Assembly (NCBI GenBank): GCA_930986645.1
Contig: CAKNJS010000009.1
Coordinates: forward strand, 1 to 64,000
DNA: 64,000 bases
Direction of reading: 5' to 3'
Source of the DNA: an uncultured Lachnoclostridium sp.
GTDB lineage: Bacteria; Bacillota; Clostridia; Lachnospirales; Lachnospiraceae
Shown here: positions 26,327-35,940 of the stretch, in pieces
Layout of the letters: each line of letters opens with the position of its first letter
How positions within the stretch are numbered: position 1 is the first letter of the stretch
Made by a program: the position numbers and the translations under genes
Notes under the pieces: model-generated
Seen by the model: only the letters and a program-made list of their open reading frames with translations
The model's database searches: none
Told to the model about the DNA's origin: nothing

Positions 26327-26899
26327 CTATCTGCTCCCATAAGTATAGCAGAGCTGCCGGATTCTCAGATCGATTCCGTTTCTATCCAGATATTCCGCTG
26401 CGGTCTTTGGCACATACTGCTGCCATTCTTCTCCTCTGGCAATCATGCCGCGCAGTTTTGTTCCTGTAATTCCCTTCTCTTCCCCCGTCCTTCTCCACAG
26501 GATCTCTACATTAAGATCCAGAGAGCGCAGGATCTGATACTTTTCTTCATCCCACGGACTGCAGATGCTCATATAATACACTGCATCGGCGGGCACATAT
26601 TGGAGCAGGACATCCGGACTGCTGATCGGGAACGGCATAATTTCAAACTCTTCTCTCTTGACACCGAAATCCAGCAGGGCATCCCGGATCATCTCATACC
26701 TTTCAAAATATGTAAGAGGATTGTCCATCTTTGTTGTTCCATGCTCATCAAGAGGCGATGTTGCCGGATACGCCGAGATATCCGGATGGGTGATTCCCAC
26801 ATACAATGTCCTGCATCTCATCTTTGCCGCCAGAAGATATTCCATATGTTTCAGGTGGAGGACCTGAAATCTGCCGTGTATCACTCCTGTCTCCGTCAT
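26327..26899 (-). CDS. NMN/NaMN adenylyltransferase-like nucleotidyltransferase
   Basis: Small cytidylyltransferase-fold protein (190 residues). The N-terminal GVIHGRFQVLHLKHMEYL carries the HxGH-like nucleotide motif in variant form (HLKH), and TGTKLRGMIARGEEW near the C-terminus is the ISSTKIR-like second motif. These are seen in NadM-like enzymes that make NAD from nicotinamide mononucleotide and ATP. True substrate not proven. Start supported by AAAGGGGG. It is followed by the 46-base intergenic gap to the membrane protein gene, with which it is convergent. Confidence 0.7.
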   Translation of the reverse strand: MTETGVIHGRFQVLHLKHMEYLLAAKMRCRTLYVGITHPDISAYPATSPLDEHGTTKMDNPLTYFERYEMIRDALLDFGVKREEFEIMPFPISSPDVLLQYVPADAVYYMSICSPWDEEKYQILRSLDLNVEILWRRTGEEKGITGTKLRGMIARGEEWQQYVPKTAAEYLDRNGIDLRIRQLCYTYGSR

Positions 26900-26924
26900 A
26901 GTTCCAGCCCCCTTTCCCGGTTAT

Positions 26925-27440
26925 TCAGATATCAAGATCTGCAGCCGCTTTTCCCAAACGGGCAAGATCTGTTTCATCCGGATGGGATGCTGCCTTGTCA
27001 AAATTATCTATCATCATCTTTATCTTCTCGTCCTGAGGAGCTTTCTCCTGCATCGCCTCATAGCGTTTCCGCACGCTCTGAGGCATTTTCCCCTGACACA
27101 TATACGTCCCTGACACCTTATTTCCTTCCGGCAGATGGGCAGATACACGGTTCAGGATCTGTGTAAAATACTGTTCTGATCCGCCAAAACCTGCCGTGCC
27201 AAAGAGAAATACATTCCGGTTATGCAGTGTCTCCATATACTTTCCAATCTTTTCACTGCATTCCCCCTTCTCAGTCCAAAAACCGAGAAAAATCAGATCC
27301 GCGTCTTCTGCCTTACTCTGCAGTTCTTCTTCCGGTGTACCGAAGCAGACACATTTTTCTTCTCCCAGAGTGTTTCTTATTTCCTTTGCCAGCATCTCTG
27401 TATTTCCTGTTGCGCTTTCATATATAACTGCATACTTCAT
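26925..27440 (-). CDS. Flavodoxin-family protein
   Basis: FMN-binding electron carrier or reductase partner. The N-terminal YESATGNTEMLAKEI is the phosphate-binding loop of flavodoxins; FLGFWTEKGEC and FLFGTAGFGGSEQY are consistent with the FMN isoalloxazine region. The length (171) is slightly above short-chain flavodoxins; the C-terminal third is charged and helical. It sits with NUDIX and nucleotidyltransferase genes, whose relation is unclear. Confidence 0.8.
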   Translation of the reverse strand: MKYAVIYESATGNTEMLAKEIRNTLGEEKCVCFGTPEEELQSKAEDADLIFLGFWTEKGECSEKIGKYMETLHNRNVFLFGTAGFGGSEQYFTQILNRVSAHLPEGNKVSGTYMCQGKMPQSVRKRYEAMQEKAPQDEKIKMMIDNFDKAASHPDETDLARLGKAAADLDI

Positions 27441-27488
27441 GACTTTTTGCTTCCTTTCTCTTATCCGCGCTTATATCTCCGTTTTTTA

Positions 27489-28511
27489 TTATATAGAGAT
27501 TTTCAATGCTCTTCCTACCATATCCAGCTCATCCTCGTATATACAATTCTGAAACAAATGGCCGGCGACTTTTTTCCGGCACTCTTCGTAGTCCATCCAC
27601 GCCGTCTCTGATACCTCAGACTCCTGCAGTGTAAGTTCAGCCGTATTCACCGGTTCCTCATATATGTAAATCATACTCAGCTCATTATCCCGGAAAGGCC
27701 GTCCGTAAAATTCACTTTCAAATCCGCACCGCCTTGTCCCAACCTCTCTGAGCTGCTCCGGAAGCGCATCAATGCCAAGTTCTTCTTTCAGTTCTCTTAC
27801 AGCGCTCTCAAGATATCCGCAGCCGGCTTCCACATGTCCCGCCGAGGAGATGTCCCAGCATCCCGGGTTGGAATCTTTGCACTCGCTGCGTTTCTGAAGA
27901 AGCAGATCATATCCGCTTTTGTTATTGGGCCGGACGATCCATGTGTGTACAGTCGGATGGAGCGAACCGTCTTCGTGCACCACGCCCCGCTCCTTGACCG
28001 CTCCTGTCCTGCTGCCATCCTCTCTGATCTCATCGAACAGTTCCAGCGGCACTCCGTCAAGAGCAGCGTACTGCAGCACATCGCTTCTGTTGTAGACAAG
28101 CTTCAGGGAAAAGAACTCTCTTTCCATATCCAGCAGGCGGAAAAATATCTTATCTCCTTCCCACAGTTCCAGCGCAGGTATATCTTTCTTATCCACCCAC
28201 TCCAGCTCCCCTTCGTCGCATTCGACAGGTTCTCCCGTGAACCCATCTGCCGTATAGAGCGACATATATTCTATTGTATCTTCCCCGTATACAAAGGTCA
28301 CAATACCTCTGTATTTCCACGAAGTCAATGTATATCCTGTCTCCTCTTTCACTTCGCGAAGGAGACATTCTTCAGGGCTTTCTCCATGTTCAAAATGTCC
28401 GCCGACACCAATCCACTTGTCCTTATTCACGTCATTTTTCTTCACCGTGCGGTGGAGCATCAGGTATTTTCCATCCTGTTCAATATAACACAGCGTACTC
28501 AGTCTTTCCAT
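27489..28511 (-). CDS. Protein with two NUDIX hydrolase domains
   Basis: 340 residues with two Nudix boxes. The first (about residues 37-59), GHFEHGESPEEC and REVKEETGY, fits the MutT type GX5EX7REUXEEXGU. The second (about 226-248), GHVEAGCGYLES and RELKEELGI, resembles the YfcD/isopentenyl-diphosphate isomerase-like Nudix group, but the first Glu of the box is Cys; the REUXEE core glutamates remain. The fusion may hydrolyse nucleoside diphosphates with one half and have lost or altered the other. It starts 2 bases after the ABC exporter. Confidence 0.85.
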   Translation of the reverse strand: MERLSTLCYIEQDGKYLMLHRTVKKNDVNKDKWIGVGGHFEHGESPEECLLREVKEETGYTLTSWKYRGIVTFVYGEDTIEYMSLYTADGFTGEPVECDEGELEWVDKKDIPALELWEGDKIFFRLLDMEREFFSLKLVYNRSDVLQYAALDGVPLELFDEIREDGSRTGAVKERGVVHEDGSLHPTVHTWIVRPNNKSGYDLLLQKRSECKDSNPGCWDISSAGHVEAGCGYLESAVRELKEELGIDALPEQLREVGTRRCGFESEFYGRPFRDNELSMIYIYEEPVNTAELTLQESEVSETAWMDYEECRKKVAGHLFQNCIYEDELDMVGRALKISI

Positions 28512-28513
28512 AG

Positions 28514-30313
28514 TTATGCACTCTCCTGACTTTTCATAAACTGGCTCTCATACAAATGTTTATAGAATCCGCCTTCTGCGAGCAGGCTTTCGTGATTGCC
28601 CTGCTCGATGATCTGTCCGTCTTTCATTACGAGGATCACATCTGCCTCCCGGATCGTGGACAGTCTGTGCGCCACAATAAATGTAGTCCTTCCCTTCATC
28701 AATGCCGCAAAGGCATCCTGTATCTTCAGCTCTGTTCTTGTATCAATGGATGACGTTGCTTCATCCAGTATGAGCATCGGAGGCCTGCACAGCATGACTC
28801 TGGCAATACACAAAAGCTGCTTCTGTCCCTGCGAAAGCCCTCCGCCGTCTTCTGTAATCCATGTATCATACCCCTGAGGCAGACGTCTGATATAGCTGTG
28901 GATGTGGGAAGCTTTCGCCGCCGCGATGACTTCCTCATCTGTGGCGTCAGGACGGCCCATCGTGATATTATCCCGGATTGTTCCTGTCTTAAGCCATGTA
29001 TCCTGAAGCACCATGCCATATCCGGCCCTCAGGCTCTTCCGCGTCAATTCCCGGATATCGGTACCTTCTACACTGATCGAACCATTCTTCACATCGTAGA
29101 ACCGCATAAGCAGATTGATGATCGTCGTCTTGCCGCATCCGGTAGGACCTACGATGGCAATCCGCTGTCCGGGTTTCACATCAAGATTAAAATCACGGAT
29201 CAGCTTCTGTCCTTCCACATAGGAGAAGTCCACATGCTTCGCCCTGACATTTCCCTGTATATCTTTCAGCTCCACCGCGTTCTTTGGTTCCGGCGTCTGA
29301 GGTTCTTCCTCGATCAGATCAAAGATTCTCTGCGCGCATGCCACGGCATTCTGGAACTCGGTAACTACGCCTGATATCTCATTAAACGGCTTCGTATACT
29401 GGTTCGCGTAACTCAAAAAACTGGAGAGCTGTCCGACGGAAAGAGAGCCGTTTACTACTGCAAAGGCGCCCGTGATTCCCACTCCGGTATATACAAGGCT
29501 GTTTACAAATCTCGTGGAAGGATTCGTAATGGATGAGAAAAATGTGGCTTTCAGATAGGCTTTCCCAAGCCGCTCATTGATCTCATCGAACTCTTCTGTC
29601 ACTTTTCTGCCGCGTCCGAATGCCTGCACAACCTTCTGGTTACCGACCATCTCATCGATCAGTCCGGTCTGCTCCCCGCGGATCTCGGACTGAAGACGGA
29701 ACATGGAAAATGTTCTCTTTGCGATAAAGTTCGCCACAATGAATGAGACCGGCGTGATCAGCACGACTACAAACGTAATCGTCACATTGACCGACAGCAT
29801 GAAGCAGAATGTTCCGACGATCGTGGCAATTCCGGTGAAAAGCTGGGTAAATCCCATCAGAAGTCCGTCCGCGAACTGATCCACATCCGCGATCACCCGG
29901 CTGACCACTTCGCCGTACGGATGTCCGTCAATATATTTCAATGGGAGGATCTCAATCTTGCGGAATGCCTCATTCCGGATATCCTGCACGACCTGATATG
30001 TCATTTTGTTATTGCATATATTCATCATCCACTGGGCCAGCGCTGTAATCAGCGTACATACTCCGATCCGGATCATAATCCGGATCACCCCCGGGAAATC
30101 CACATTGCCGGCGCCGATAATATAATCAACCGCGTTTCCCGTCAGTTTCGGGACATACAGTGTAAGCGCCACCGAAACTGTTGCCAGCAAAATGGAAAAT
30201 ACGACAAAAATCCTGTATTTTCCAAGATGCCGGAATACTTTTTTCAGCGCAGCCACCTGTCCCTGTTTCTTCTTATTATCATTCATCTGAGTTTCTGTCT
30301 TTTTATCAGCCAT
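28514..30313 (-). CDS. Heterodimeric ABC exporter, catalytic subunit
   Basis: One half of a multidrug-type exporter. The start at 30313 (MADKKTETQMND) is set by GGAGGAGG and overlaps the partner gene by 8 bases. The first half has about six membrane helices; the ATPase half has Walker A GPTGCGKTT, signature LSQGQKQLL, Walker B ILDEATSSID with the catalytic Glu, and AHRLST with the switch His. The signature reads LSQGQ instead of LSGGQ, as in the degenerate-site partner of heterodimers. Confidence 0.9.
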   Translation of the reverse strand: MADKKTETQMNDNKKKQGQVAALKKVFRHLGKYRIFVVFSILLATVSVALTLYVPKLTGNAVDYIIGAGNVDFPGVIRIMIRIGVCTLITALAQWMMNICNNKMTYQVVQDIRNEAFRKIEILPLKYIDGHPYGEVVSRVIADVDQFADGLLMGFTQLFTGIATIVGTFCFMLSVNVTITFVVVLITPVSFIVANFIAKRTFSMFRLQSEIRGEQTGLIDEMVGNQKVVQAFGRGRKVTEEFDEINERLGKAYLKATFFSSITNPSTRFVNSLVYTGVGITGAFAVVNGSLSVGQLSSFLSYANQYTKPFNEISGVVTEFQNAVACAQRIFDLIEEEPQTPEPKNAVELKDIQGNVRAKHVDFSYVEGQKLIRDFNLDVKPGQRIAIVGPTGCGKTTIINLLMRFYDVKNGSISVEGTDIRELTRKSLRAGYGMVLQDTWLKTGTIRDNITMGRPDATDEEVIAAAKASHIHSYIRRLPQGYDTWITEDGGGLSQGQKQLLCIARVMLCRPPMLILDEATSSIDTRTELKIQDAFAALMKGRTTFIVAHRLSTIREADVILVMKDGQIIEQGNHESLLAEGGFYKHLYESQFMKSQESA

Positions 30314-32075
30314 TTGCCTGCACCTCCTCCGGGAACTGGGAATAATAGATTTCCTGATATGCAGGACAGGATGCAAGCAGTTCCTCATGCGTCCCGATTC
30401 CTGTCGCTTCACCGTCGTCCAGTACGATGATCTGATCTGCATACTGCACAGACGATGCCCGCTGAGATACAATAAATACAGCCGGACTGCCTTTCATTGA
30501 ACGGATTGCACTGCGAAGTGCCGCATCTGTGGCAAAATCAAGTGCCGATGCGCTGTCATCCAGAATCAGGATCTCCGGTTTTCTCACAAGAGCCCTTGCA
30601 ATGGTAAGGCGCTGCTTCTGTCCGCCGGACAGATTACGCCCGCCCTGTTCTATCTGGAATTCCATTCTGTCCGGTTTCTTGTCCACAAATTCTTTTGCCT
30701 GTGAAATTGCAAGCGCTTCTTCCAGTTCTGCATCCGATGCATTTTCATTTCCCCATCGCAGGTTCTCCGCAATCGTCCCCTTAAACAGAACAGCCTTCTG
30801 CGGCACAACACCGATATGCTCCCTGAGGCTTTCTATCCGGATTTTACGGATATCATGCCCGAATATGCGTATCTGCCCCCGTGCAGCATCGTAAAATCTG
30901 GGTATCAGATTAACCAGCGATGATTTTCCGGAACCTGTTCCTCCGATAATTCCGATAGTCTGCCCTTTCATTGCCCGGAACGAAATATCCGTCAGAGATT
31001 CGCCGCCTGCTCCTTTATAAGTCAGCGAGACATGATCAAACTCAACAACGGGGGCATCCTGTCCCCCCTGTCTTCCTTCTGCCGCGGAATAAATATTGCC
31101 CGCCGGCAAGATCTGGTCTCCATCTTCCATATCCGGCTGTATATTCAGCACGCTTCCGATTCTGTTTCCACATGCAACCGCCTTTGTCACTGTAATGATC
31201 AGATTGGCAAGCTTTACCAGCTCTGTCAGGATCTGCGACATATAGTTGATAAGGGCTACGACCTCTCCCTGTGTCAGATCTCCGATATTGACGCGGATCG
31301 CTCCTGCATAAATCAGAGCGATAATTCCCCCGTTAACCACGACATAAGTCAGCGGATTCATAAGCCCTGAGATACGTCCCACAAACTTCTGGGCTTCCGT
31401 CAGCGTCTGATTTTCCTGTTCAAACTTTTCAAGTTCTTCCTGTTCTTTATTGAACGCACGTATTACACGGACACCTGCCAGATTTTCCCTTGTAGTGAGC
31501 AGCACTCTGTCCACATAGGACTGTACTTTTCTGTAGAGGGGCATGGTCACAAGCATGATGCCGAATACAATCACCGAGAGAACCGGAATCACCACGACAA
31601 AAATCATGGCTGCCTTAACATCTACGGTAAATGCCATGATCATAGCGCCGAACACAATAAACGGAGACCGCAGGAACAGACGCAGCACCAGATTCACCCC
31701 CGACTGGGTTTGGTTGATATCACTGGTCAGCCTCGTGATCAGAGTAGAACTTCCGATCGTATCCATCTCCGTAAATGTAAGCTTCTGGATGTGTTCAAAC
31801 AGCGCGTGCCGCACGCCTGTCCCGAAGCCGGACGCCGCCTTTGCGGAAAAATACTGTGCAGTGATCGAACAGACAAGACCGATCAGCCCCAGAGCAATAA
31901 GTACAAAACACATCTTTACAATATACGGCCTGTCCTCCTGCGCGATCCCCACATCAATGACCGCAGCCATGACGAGGGGCACAAGCAATTCAAAAGACGC
32001 CTCCAGCATTTTAAAAAGAGGCGCCAGTACGGATTCCTTTTTGTAGTCTTTCAGATATTTAAGAAGAGATTTCAT
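30306..32075 (-). CDS. Heterodimeric ABC exporter, degenerate-site subunit
   Basis: The other half of the exporter, 589 residues with about six membrane helices and an ATPase domain. Walker A GGTGSGKSS and signature LSGGQKQR are standard, but Walker B is ILDDSASALD (Asp for the catalytic Glu) and the switch position reads VSQRASS (Gln for His). These changes create the one inactive ATP site typical of TM287/288- or BmrCD-type pairs. Substrate unknown. The two genes overlap, so subunits are made in equal number. Confidence 0.9.
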   Translation of the reverse strand: MKSLLKYLKDYKKESVLAPLFKMLEASFELLVPLVMAAVIDVGIAQEDRPYIVKMCFVLIALGLIGLVCSITAQYFSAKAASGFGTGVRHALFEHIQKLTFTEMDTIGSSTLITRLTSDINQTQSGVNLVLRLFLRSPFIVFGAMIMAFTVDVKAAMIFVVVIPVLSVIVFGIMLVTMPLYRKVQSYVDRVLLTTRENLAGVRVIRAFNKEQEELEKFEQENQTLTEAQKFVGRISGLMNPLTYVVVNGGIIALIYAGAIRVNIGDLTQGEVVALINYMSQILTELVKLANLIITVTKAVACGNRIGSVLNIQPDMEDGDQILPAGNIYSAAEGRQGGQDAPVVEFDHVSLTYKGAGGESLTDISFRAMKGQTIGIIGGTGSGKSSLVNLIPRFYDAARGQIRIFGHDIRKIRIESLREHIGVVPQKAVLFKGTIAENLRWGNENASDAELEEALAISQAKEFVDKKPDRMEFQIEQGGRNLSGGQKQRLTIARALVRKPEILILDDSASALDFATDAALRSAIRSMKGSPAVFIVSQRASSVQYADQIIVLDDGEATGIGTHEELLASCPAYQEIYYSQFPEEVQANG

Positions 32076-32175
32076 GTGTTATATCCTGCTTTCAACATAA
32101 ATATTTTACTGCTTTTCCCAACTATTTTATCACATATGAAGACAATCTGGTATAAAATTATCTTTTGTCTTTCTG

Positions 32176-32217
32176 CACAGAAAGATACCGGCCTCCGTAA
32201 AAACGAAGACCGGTATC
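32176..32217 (-). terminator. Intrinsic terminator after the surface protein gene
   Basis: Arms 32184-32198 and 32203-32217 pair over about 14 bp around a short A-rich loop, and the minus strand continues with TTTC. It lies between the surface protein gene and the ABC exporter genes. Confidence 0.8.
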
Positions 32218-32240
32218 TCATATCTGTCATACTTTATCCT

Positions 32241-34493
32241 TTATTTTGTTTTTCTTTTATAGGAATAAAACGAAGCTCCCGCTATTCCCCCGCATGCCAG
32301 AAGCATTAATGCAATCCAGAGTGTATAACTGTCACTGCCGCCGGTCTTAGGGCTTTCAGTCCCAGTCTTTGAACTTTCAGATCCAGTCTTCGAGCTTTCA
32401 GATCCGGTCTTTGAACTTTCAGATCCTTTGTTCTGCTCTGATCCCGACGTTCCAATTGCAGGAATCTCTACTGCCGTCTTTTTATAGCCGCAAATGCTGC
32501 ATTCCTCATGACGGGAACCTGCCTCGGATTCTGTGGCTTCTTTATCCGTTACCCATTTATATGTATGGGCTGATTCATTCAGCCGATCACCGCACACCAT
32601 ACACTCTTTCCAATGATTTGCACCATCAGACTTCCACACAGTTCCCGGAGTATGACCAGCCGCCGGAAGCGTCACTTTCTGCACATCAGTATATGTCTTT
32701 TCATTGAAGACTGCTTTTGCCGTGTACACCGTCTCTCCGGCATTCGTGCAGTCTGCTGCCGTCGTGCTGCTGCTGATTTCTGCATTCACAGTCTCTACAT
32801 GGCCGGCGTCATTCTGGCAGGTAAACTTTGCACTGGCGCTGCTGTGATCTTCTGACCATGTCCATTCCGGATTCCCCCATTTGTGGCCAAACGCTTTTCC
32901 GTAAGCCATCCCGCAGTTTGTACAGACAGCTGCCTCTGTACATGTATTCGTACCGCCGCGGTGGGCATTGACCGTGATTTGAGATCCATCCTCGGACAGC
33001 CACAGACAGCGGGAACTCCATCCGGTTAATACGAATTTGGTTCTGTCCAAGCTTCCCTCGCCGTAATTCTCCCCTTTCTCAATAACCACATTACCATTTA
33101 CAGGTGTAAGGTCATAATCAAGATTTGTAGAATTCGTGAGCGGAGAGGAAACTATGATCTTGCTGCTTGTACTTGCAAAGGTCGTATACCCTATCTGGAT
33201 ATTTCCTCCCATAACAAGCACTGAACCATTCTGTGTATATACGTCTTCCGGACTGTCTCCAGAAACGCCCTTTCTTACATTTCCTGTGATCGTTCCGCCG
33301 TACAGGAAGACATTCTGGCTTGTACCATCATTCGAGAAATACACTCCGCCGCCATAAACATAGCTTCCCAGTGCAGCATTATTCCGGATCGTACCGCCGT
33401 TCATAACAAATTCCGCCCATGTCATGACCGCTCCGCCAGATCCAGCCGTCGTATTGTTCTGGATGACAGAACCGCCATTCATGATAAACGTGCCTTTCTG
33501 GACATTCACGGCGCTTCCGTTATTCTTTCCTTTATTATTCTGGATAACCGCTCCGTCGTTCATAACAGCAGTTCCTTTGATGAGAAGGATGCTGCCCGTC
33601 TCACTGCTGTCCTCCGTGGCCCCGCCGTCAAGGATAATGTTGTCCATGATCAGAGTGCTGTTGTAATCCCTTGGAGGGTAACTGACTGCTGTATACATCT
33701 CGATCATAGTACCCGATACTTTCGAACCTCTGGTGACTGTGTAAGGCCCTCCCTCTGCACTTGTAAGCCTTACATGCCAATCGTCAGTAACACCGATTGC
33801 TTTTTCAAGAGTAATATCTTTCAGAACCTCAATGACGACCGGGTTGTCCGCACTGACCGCAGCTCCGTTGAACTCATCCATGTCGGATGCAGCGTCAAAA
33901 GCATCGTACAAAGACTCGTAAGTCGTATTCCCAATCCGTGCCGCTGCATCAGCCTCAACCCCTGCCGCCTCAAGTGTCAGAGGATAATTCACAGCCTCCG
34001 CCTTGATCGTAACAGTACCAGAATCATTGTCATAGGTATAATCCGTTCCTGAAACCAGAGGAGTGTCACCGCGCAGGATATTAATGGAGCTTGGCAGGTC
34101 ATACCCCTCAGCCGCTGTAAGTGTAAAACTGTAATCCGTATTATATGGCATAACCAGATATTCAACACCTGTATAAGTATAAGTCGCATCAGATGTAATC
34201 GCCGCAGTATCCATGTCCGTAAGTTCTACACGCAGTCCATACCGTCCATCTCCTGCGTCTACAATTTTATTGAAGGTACCGCCTGCAATGAACCCATGAT
34301 TATAAACGGTTGCCGTATAATTTCCGGCAATGATCACTCCCGTAGAAGCATTGTCAATGTCTGCTCCATATGTCCCAGTTCCTGTCATAGTTCCATTGTT
34401 AGTCATTGCCGCAAATACATTCATCGGCGTCAGCATCAGCAAGATTGCCGCTATCCCCAACAGAACCCTCCTTACCTTTTTCAGTCTTGTCAT
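32241..34493 (-). CDS. Sortase-anchored surface protein, right-handed helix type
   Basis: Secreted cell-wall protein of about 750 residues. The start at 34493 (MTRLKKVRRVLLG) follows GGGAGG. Order of features: signal peptide (1-30); a region with VIIAGNYTATVYNHGFIAGG; a parallel-beta-helix-like stretch with repeated NGGS/NGGT and IQNN units (about 310-390); two Cys-pair segments (CTEAAVCTNCG, ECMVCG, ECSICG) like albusin/zinc-ribbon repeats; tandem SSKTGSE repeats; the sorting motif SPKTG, a hydrophobic helix and a basic tail KRKTK. No sortase gene is in the window. Likely an adhesin or carbohydrate-contact protein. Confidence 0.75.
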   Translation of the reverse strand: MTRLKKVRRVLLGIAAILLMLTPMNVFAAMTNNGTMTGTGTYGADIDNASTGVIIAGNYTATVYNHGFIAGGTFNKIVDAGDGRYGLRVELTDMDTAAITSDATYTYTGVEYLVMPYNTDYSFTLTAAEGYDLPSSINILRGDTPLVSGTDYTYDNDSGTVTIKAEAVNYPLTLEAAGVEADAAARIGNTTYESLYDAFDAASDMDEFNGAAVSADNPVVIEVLKDITLEKAIGVTDDWHVRLTSAEGGPYTVTRGSKVSGTMIEMYTAVSYPPRDYNSTLIMDNIILDGGATEDSSETGSILLIKGTAVMNDGAVIQNNKGKNNGSAVNVQKGTFIMNGGSVIQNNTTAGSGGAVMTWAEFVMNGGTIRNNAALGSYVYGGGVYFSNDGTSQNVFLYGGTITGNVRKGVSGDSPEDVYTQNGSVLVMGGNIQIGYTTFASTSSKIIVSSPLTNSTNLDYDLTPVNGNVVIEKGENYGEGSLDRTKFVLTGWSSRCLWLSEDGSQITVNAHRGGTNTCTEAAVCTNCGMAYGKAFGHKWGNPEWTWSEDHSSASAKFTCQNDAGHVETVNAEISSSTTAADCTNAGETVYTAKAVFNEKTYTDVQKVTLPAAGHTPGTVWKSDGANHWKECMVCGDRLNESAHTYKWVTDKEATESEAGSRHEECSICGYKKTAVEIPAIGTSGSEQNKGSESSKTGSESSKTGSESSKTGTESPKTGGSDSYTLWIALMLLACGGIAGASFYSYKRKTK
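32345..32430. repeat. Tandem 21-bp repeats encoding SSKTGSE
   Basis: Three to four near-copies of a 21-base unit encode SSKTGSE just before the SPKTG sorting motif of the surface protein. The repeats look like degenerate copies of the sorting motif itself. Confidence 0.75.
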
Positions 34494-34684
34494 TTTTCGC
34501 ACCTCCCTGCCATAGTCATACCAATTATATCATATCCTCCGCTTACCATAGGTTGTCGTCTAAGTACTATAACTGTTGTTTGGGTAATTTTACGACCTCA
34601 CCTTGTCAAATTCCGTACATTTAAGTATGATTGTGGAAAGACTTTATCTGTATTTTAGTATTGGGAATAAAAGGGGAGATTAAA

Positions 34685-35234
34685 ATGAAACGATACGTTC
34701 GCTGGATCTGCGCCGCACTTTTTCTGACAGCCGCAGCAGCAGTCATATGGTTCCTGTATCTTTTTACACAGGTCGATGTTTCCATGCAATACATTGATTG
34801 GACAACTTCCATACAGGTAATGCCTGATGGCACAGAGAAACCGTTTAAAATGAAGCTTCCGCACGCCATGAATTAAGAAACCAGCTTACTGCACTGGAAT
34901 GTCTGGCACAGAAGAAAGATTATACGGGTATCAAGCATCTGCTTGCCCAGATGACTGAGAATCAGGATGCTCTGGCGCAGACCAGCTTCACAGGAAACTG
35001 CACCCTCAATACCATTCTCCATGACGCCGCCTCTAAGGCAAAACGAAATAAAATTAGATTACATGCACAGATCAACGTTCCTGATGTTCTGAACATCCCG
35101 GATTCAGACAGATGAAAAAAATTGCGGGAAAATACCAAAGCACGATCATTTATCATTACACGGATGACGGAGTCTTTACCGTACAGACTGCCCTTAGAAT
35201 CCCCGACAGACCGGTCATCCTATCTACTGGTTGA
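34685..35234 (+). pseudogene. Eroded GHKL sensor histidine kinase
   Basis: Three pieces in three frames read as one old kinase. Piece 1 (34685-34876, ATG after GGGGAG): a signal/membrane segment and start of an extracellular region, ending at TAA. Piece 2 (34864-35115, other frame): RHELRNQLTALECLAQK, the H-box of GHKL kinases, and helices to INVPDVLNIPDSDR, then TGA. Piece 3 (35112-35234): KKIAGKYQSTIIYHYTDDGV, the C-terminal strand of an HATPase domain. The sensor middle and most of the ATPase are missing. It ends overlapping the end of the response regulator gene on the other strand. Confidence 0.75.
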
Positions 35235-35940
35235 TATATGAGACAAATGCCTCCTGAATCTTTTTGTAATATTTCCGTCCCACCGGTAATTCGCTTCCAT
35301 TGTCCATATAGAGAGTGGCTCTTTTAAACTCTCTTATATGTGCAAGGCTGACCAGATAGCTGTTATGACATCGGGCGAACTGTCCGGATGGGAACAGAGC
35401 TTCTAATTCTGATAATGATATAGGGAACTCCTCGTCCCTGTCTCTCAGAATAATGCGGACATTGTGGTTGCCGCTGGTCTCTGCCCAGAAGACAGAGGCA
35501 AGCGGCAGGCTTAAATTCCTGCTGCCCTTCTGAAGAAGCACCGCTTTGGGTCTGTGATTCATTTCCCAATCTGTTAAAAGTGCTTCAGCCAGTTCTTGCT
35601 TTTTTACTGGTTTCAGCAGAAAATGAACCGGCTGAACACTGTATCCATCTTTGAGATATTTTTCATACCCCGTCAAAAAAATAATACTTACCCTGTCTTT
35701 TTTACTCCGCAATTCTTTTGCAAGCTCCATTCCGGATTTATTGCCCAGCTCAATATCCATGATCAGTACATCAAAAATCTGTCCCCTTGACTCAAGTAAC
35801 CGTTCTAATTCTTCCGCATCAGAAAATGACATAATCTTATGCGTGATCCGGGCATCTGATAATATCTCCCCGCAGAGCCTGCATAATTCTTCCCTTATCA
35901 CTTCTTCATCTTCACAAACTGCCAGACGGTATGTATGCAT
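35224..35940 (-). CDS. LytTR-family response regulator
   Basis: Two-domain regulator of 238 residues. Receiver domain: VCEDEE (acid pocket), MDIELGNKSG with the phospho-acceptor Asp near residue 62, FLTGYEKYL, and KPVKKQEL with the conserved Lys. A LytTR DNA-binding domain follows (about 135-238). The start has GAGGTGG upstream. The only kinase-like sequence nearby is the eroded pseudogene on the opposite strand, so its current partner must lie elsewhere or it is orphaned. Confidence 0.88.
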   Translation of the reverse strand: MHTYRLAVCEDEEVIREELCRLCGEILSDARITHKIMSFSDAEELERLLESRGQIFDVLIMDIELGNKSGMELAKELRSKKDRVSIIFLTGYEKYLKDGYSVQPVHFLLKPVKKQELAEALLTDWEMNHRPKAVLLQKGSRNLSLPLASVFWAETSGNHNVRIILRDRDEEFPISLSELEALFPSGQFARCHNSYLVSLAHIREFKRATLYMDNGSELPVGRKYYKKIQEAFVSYINQ

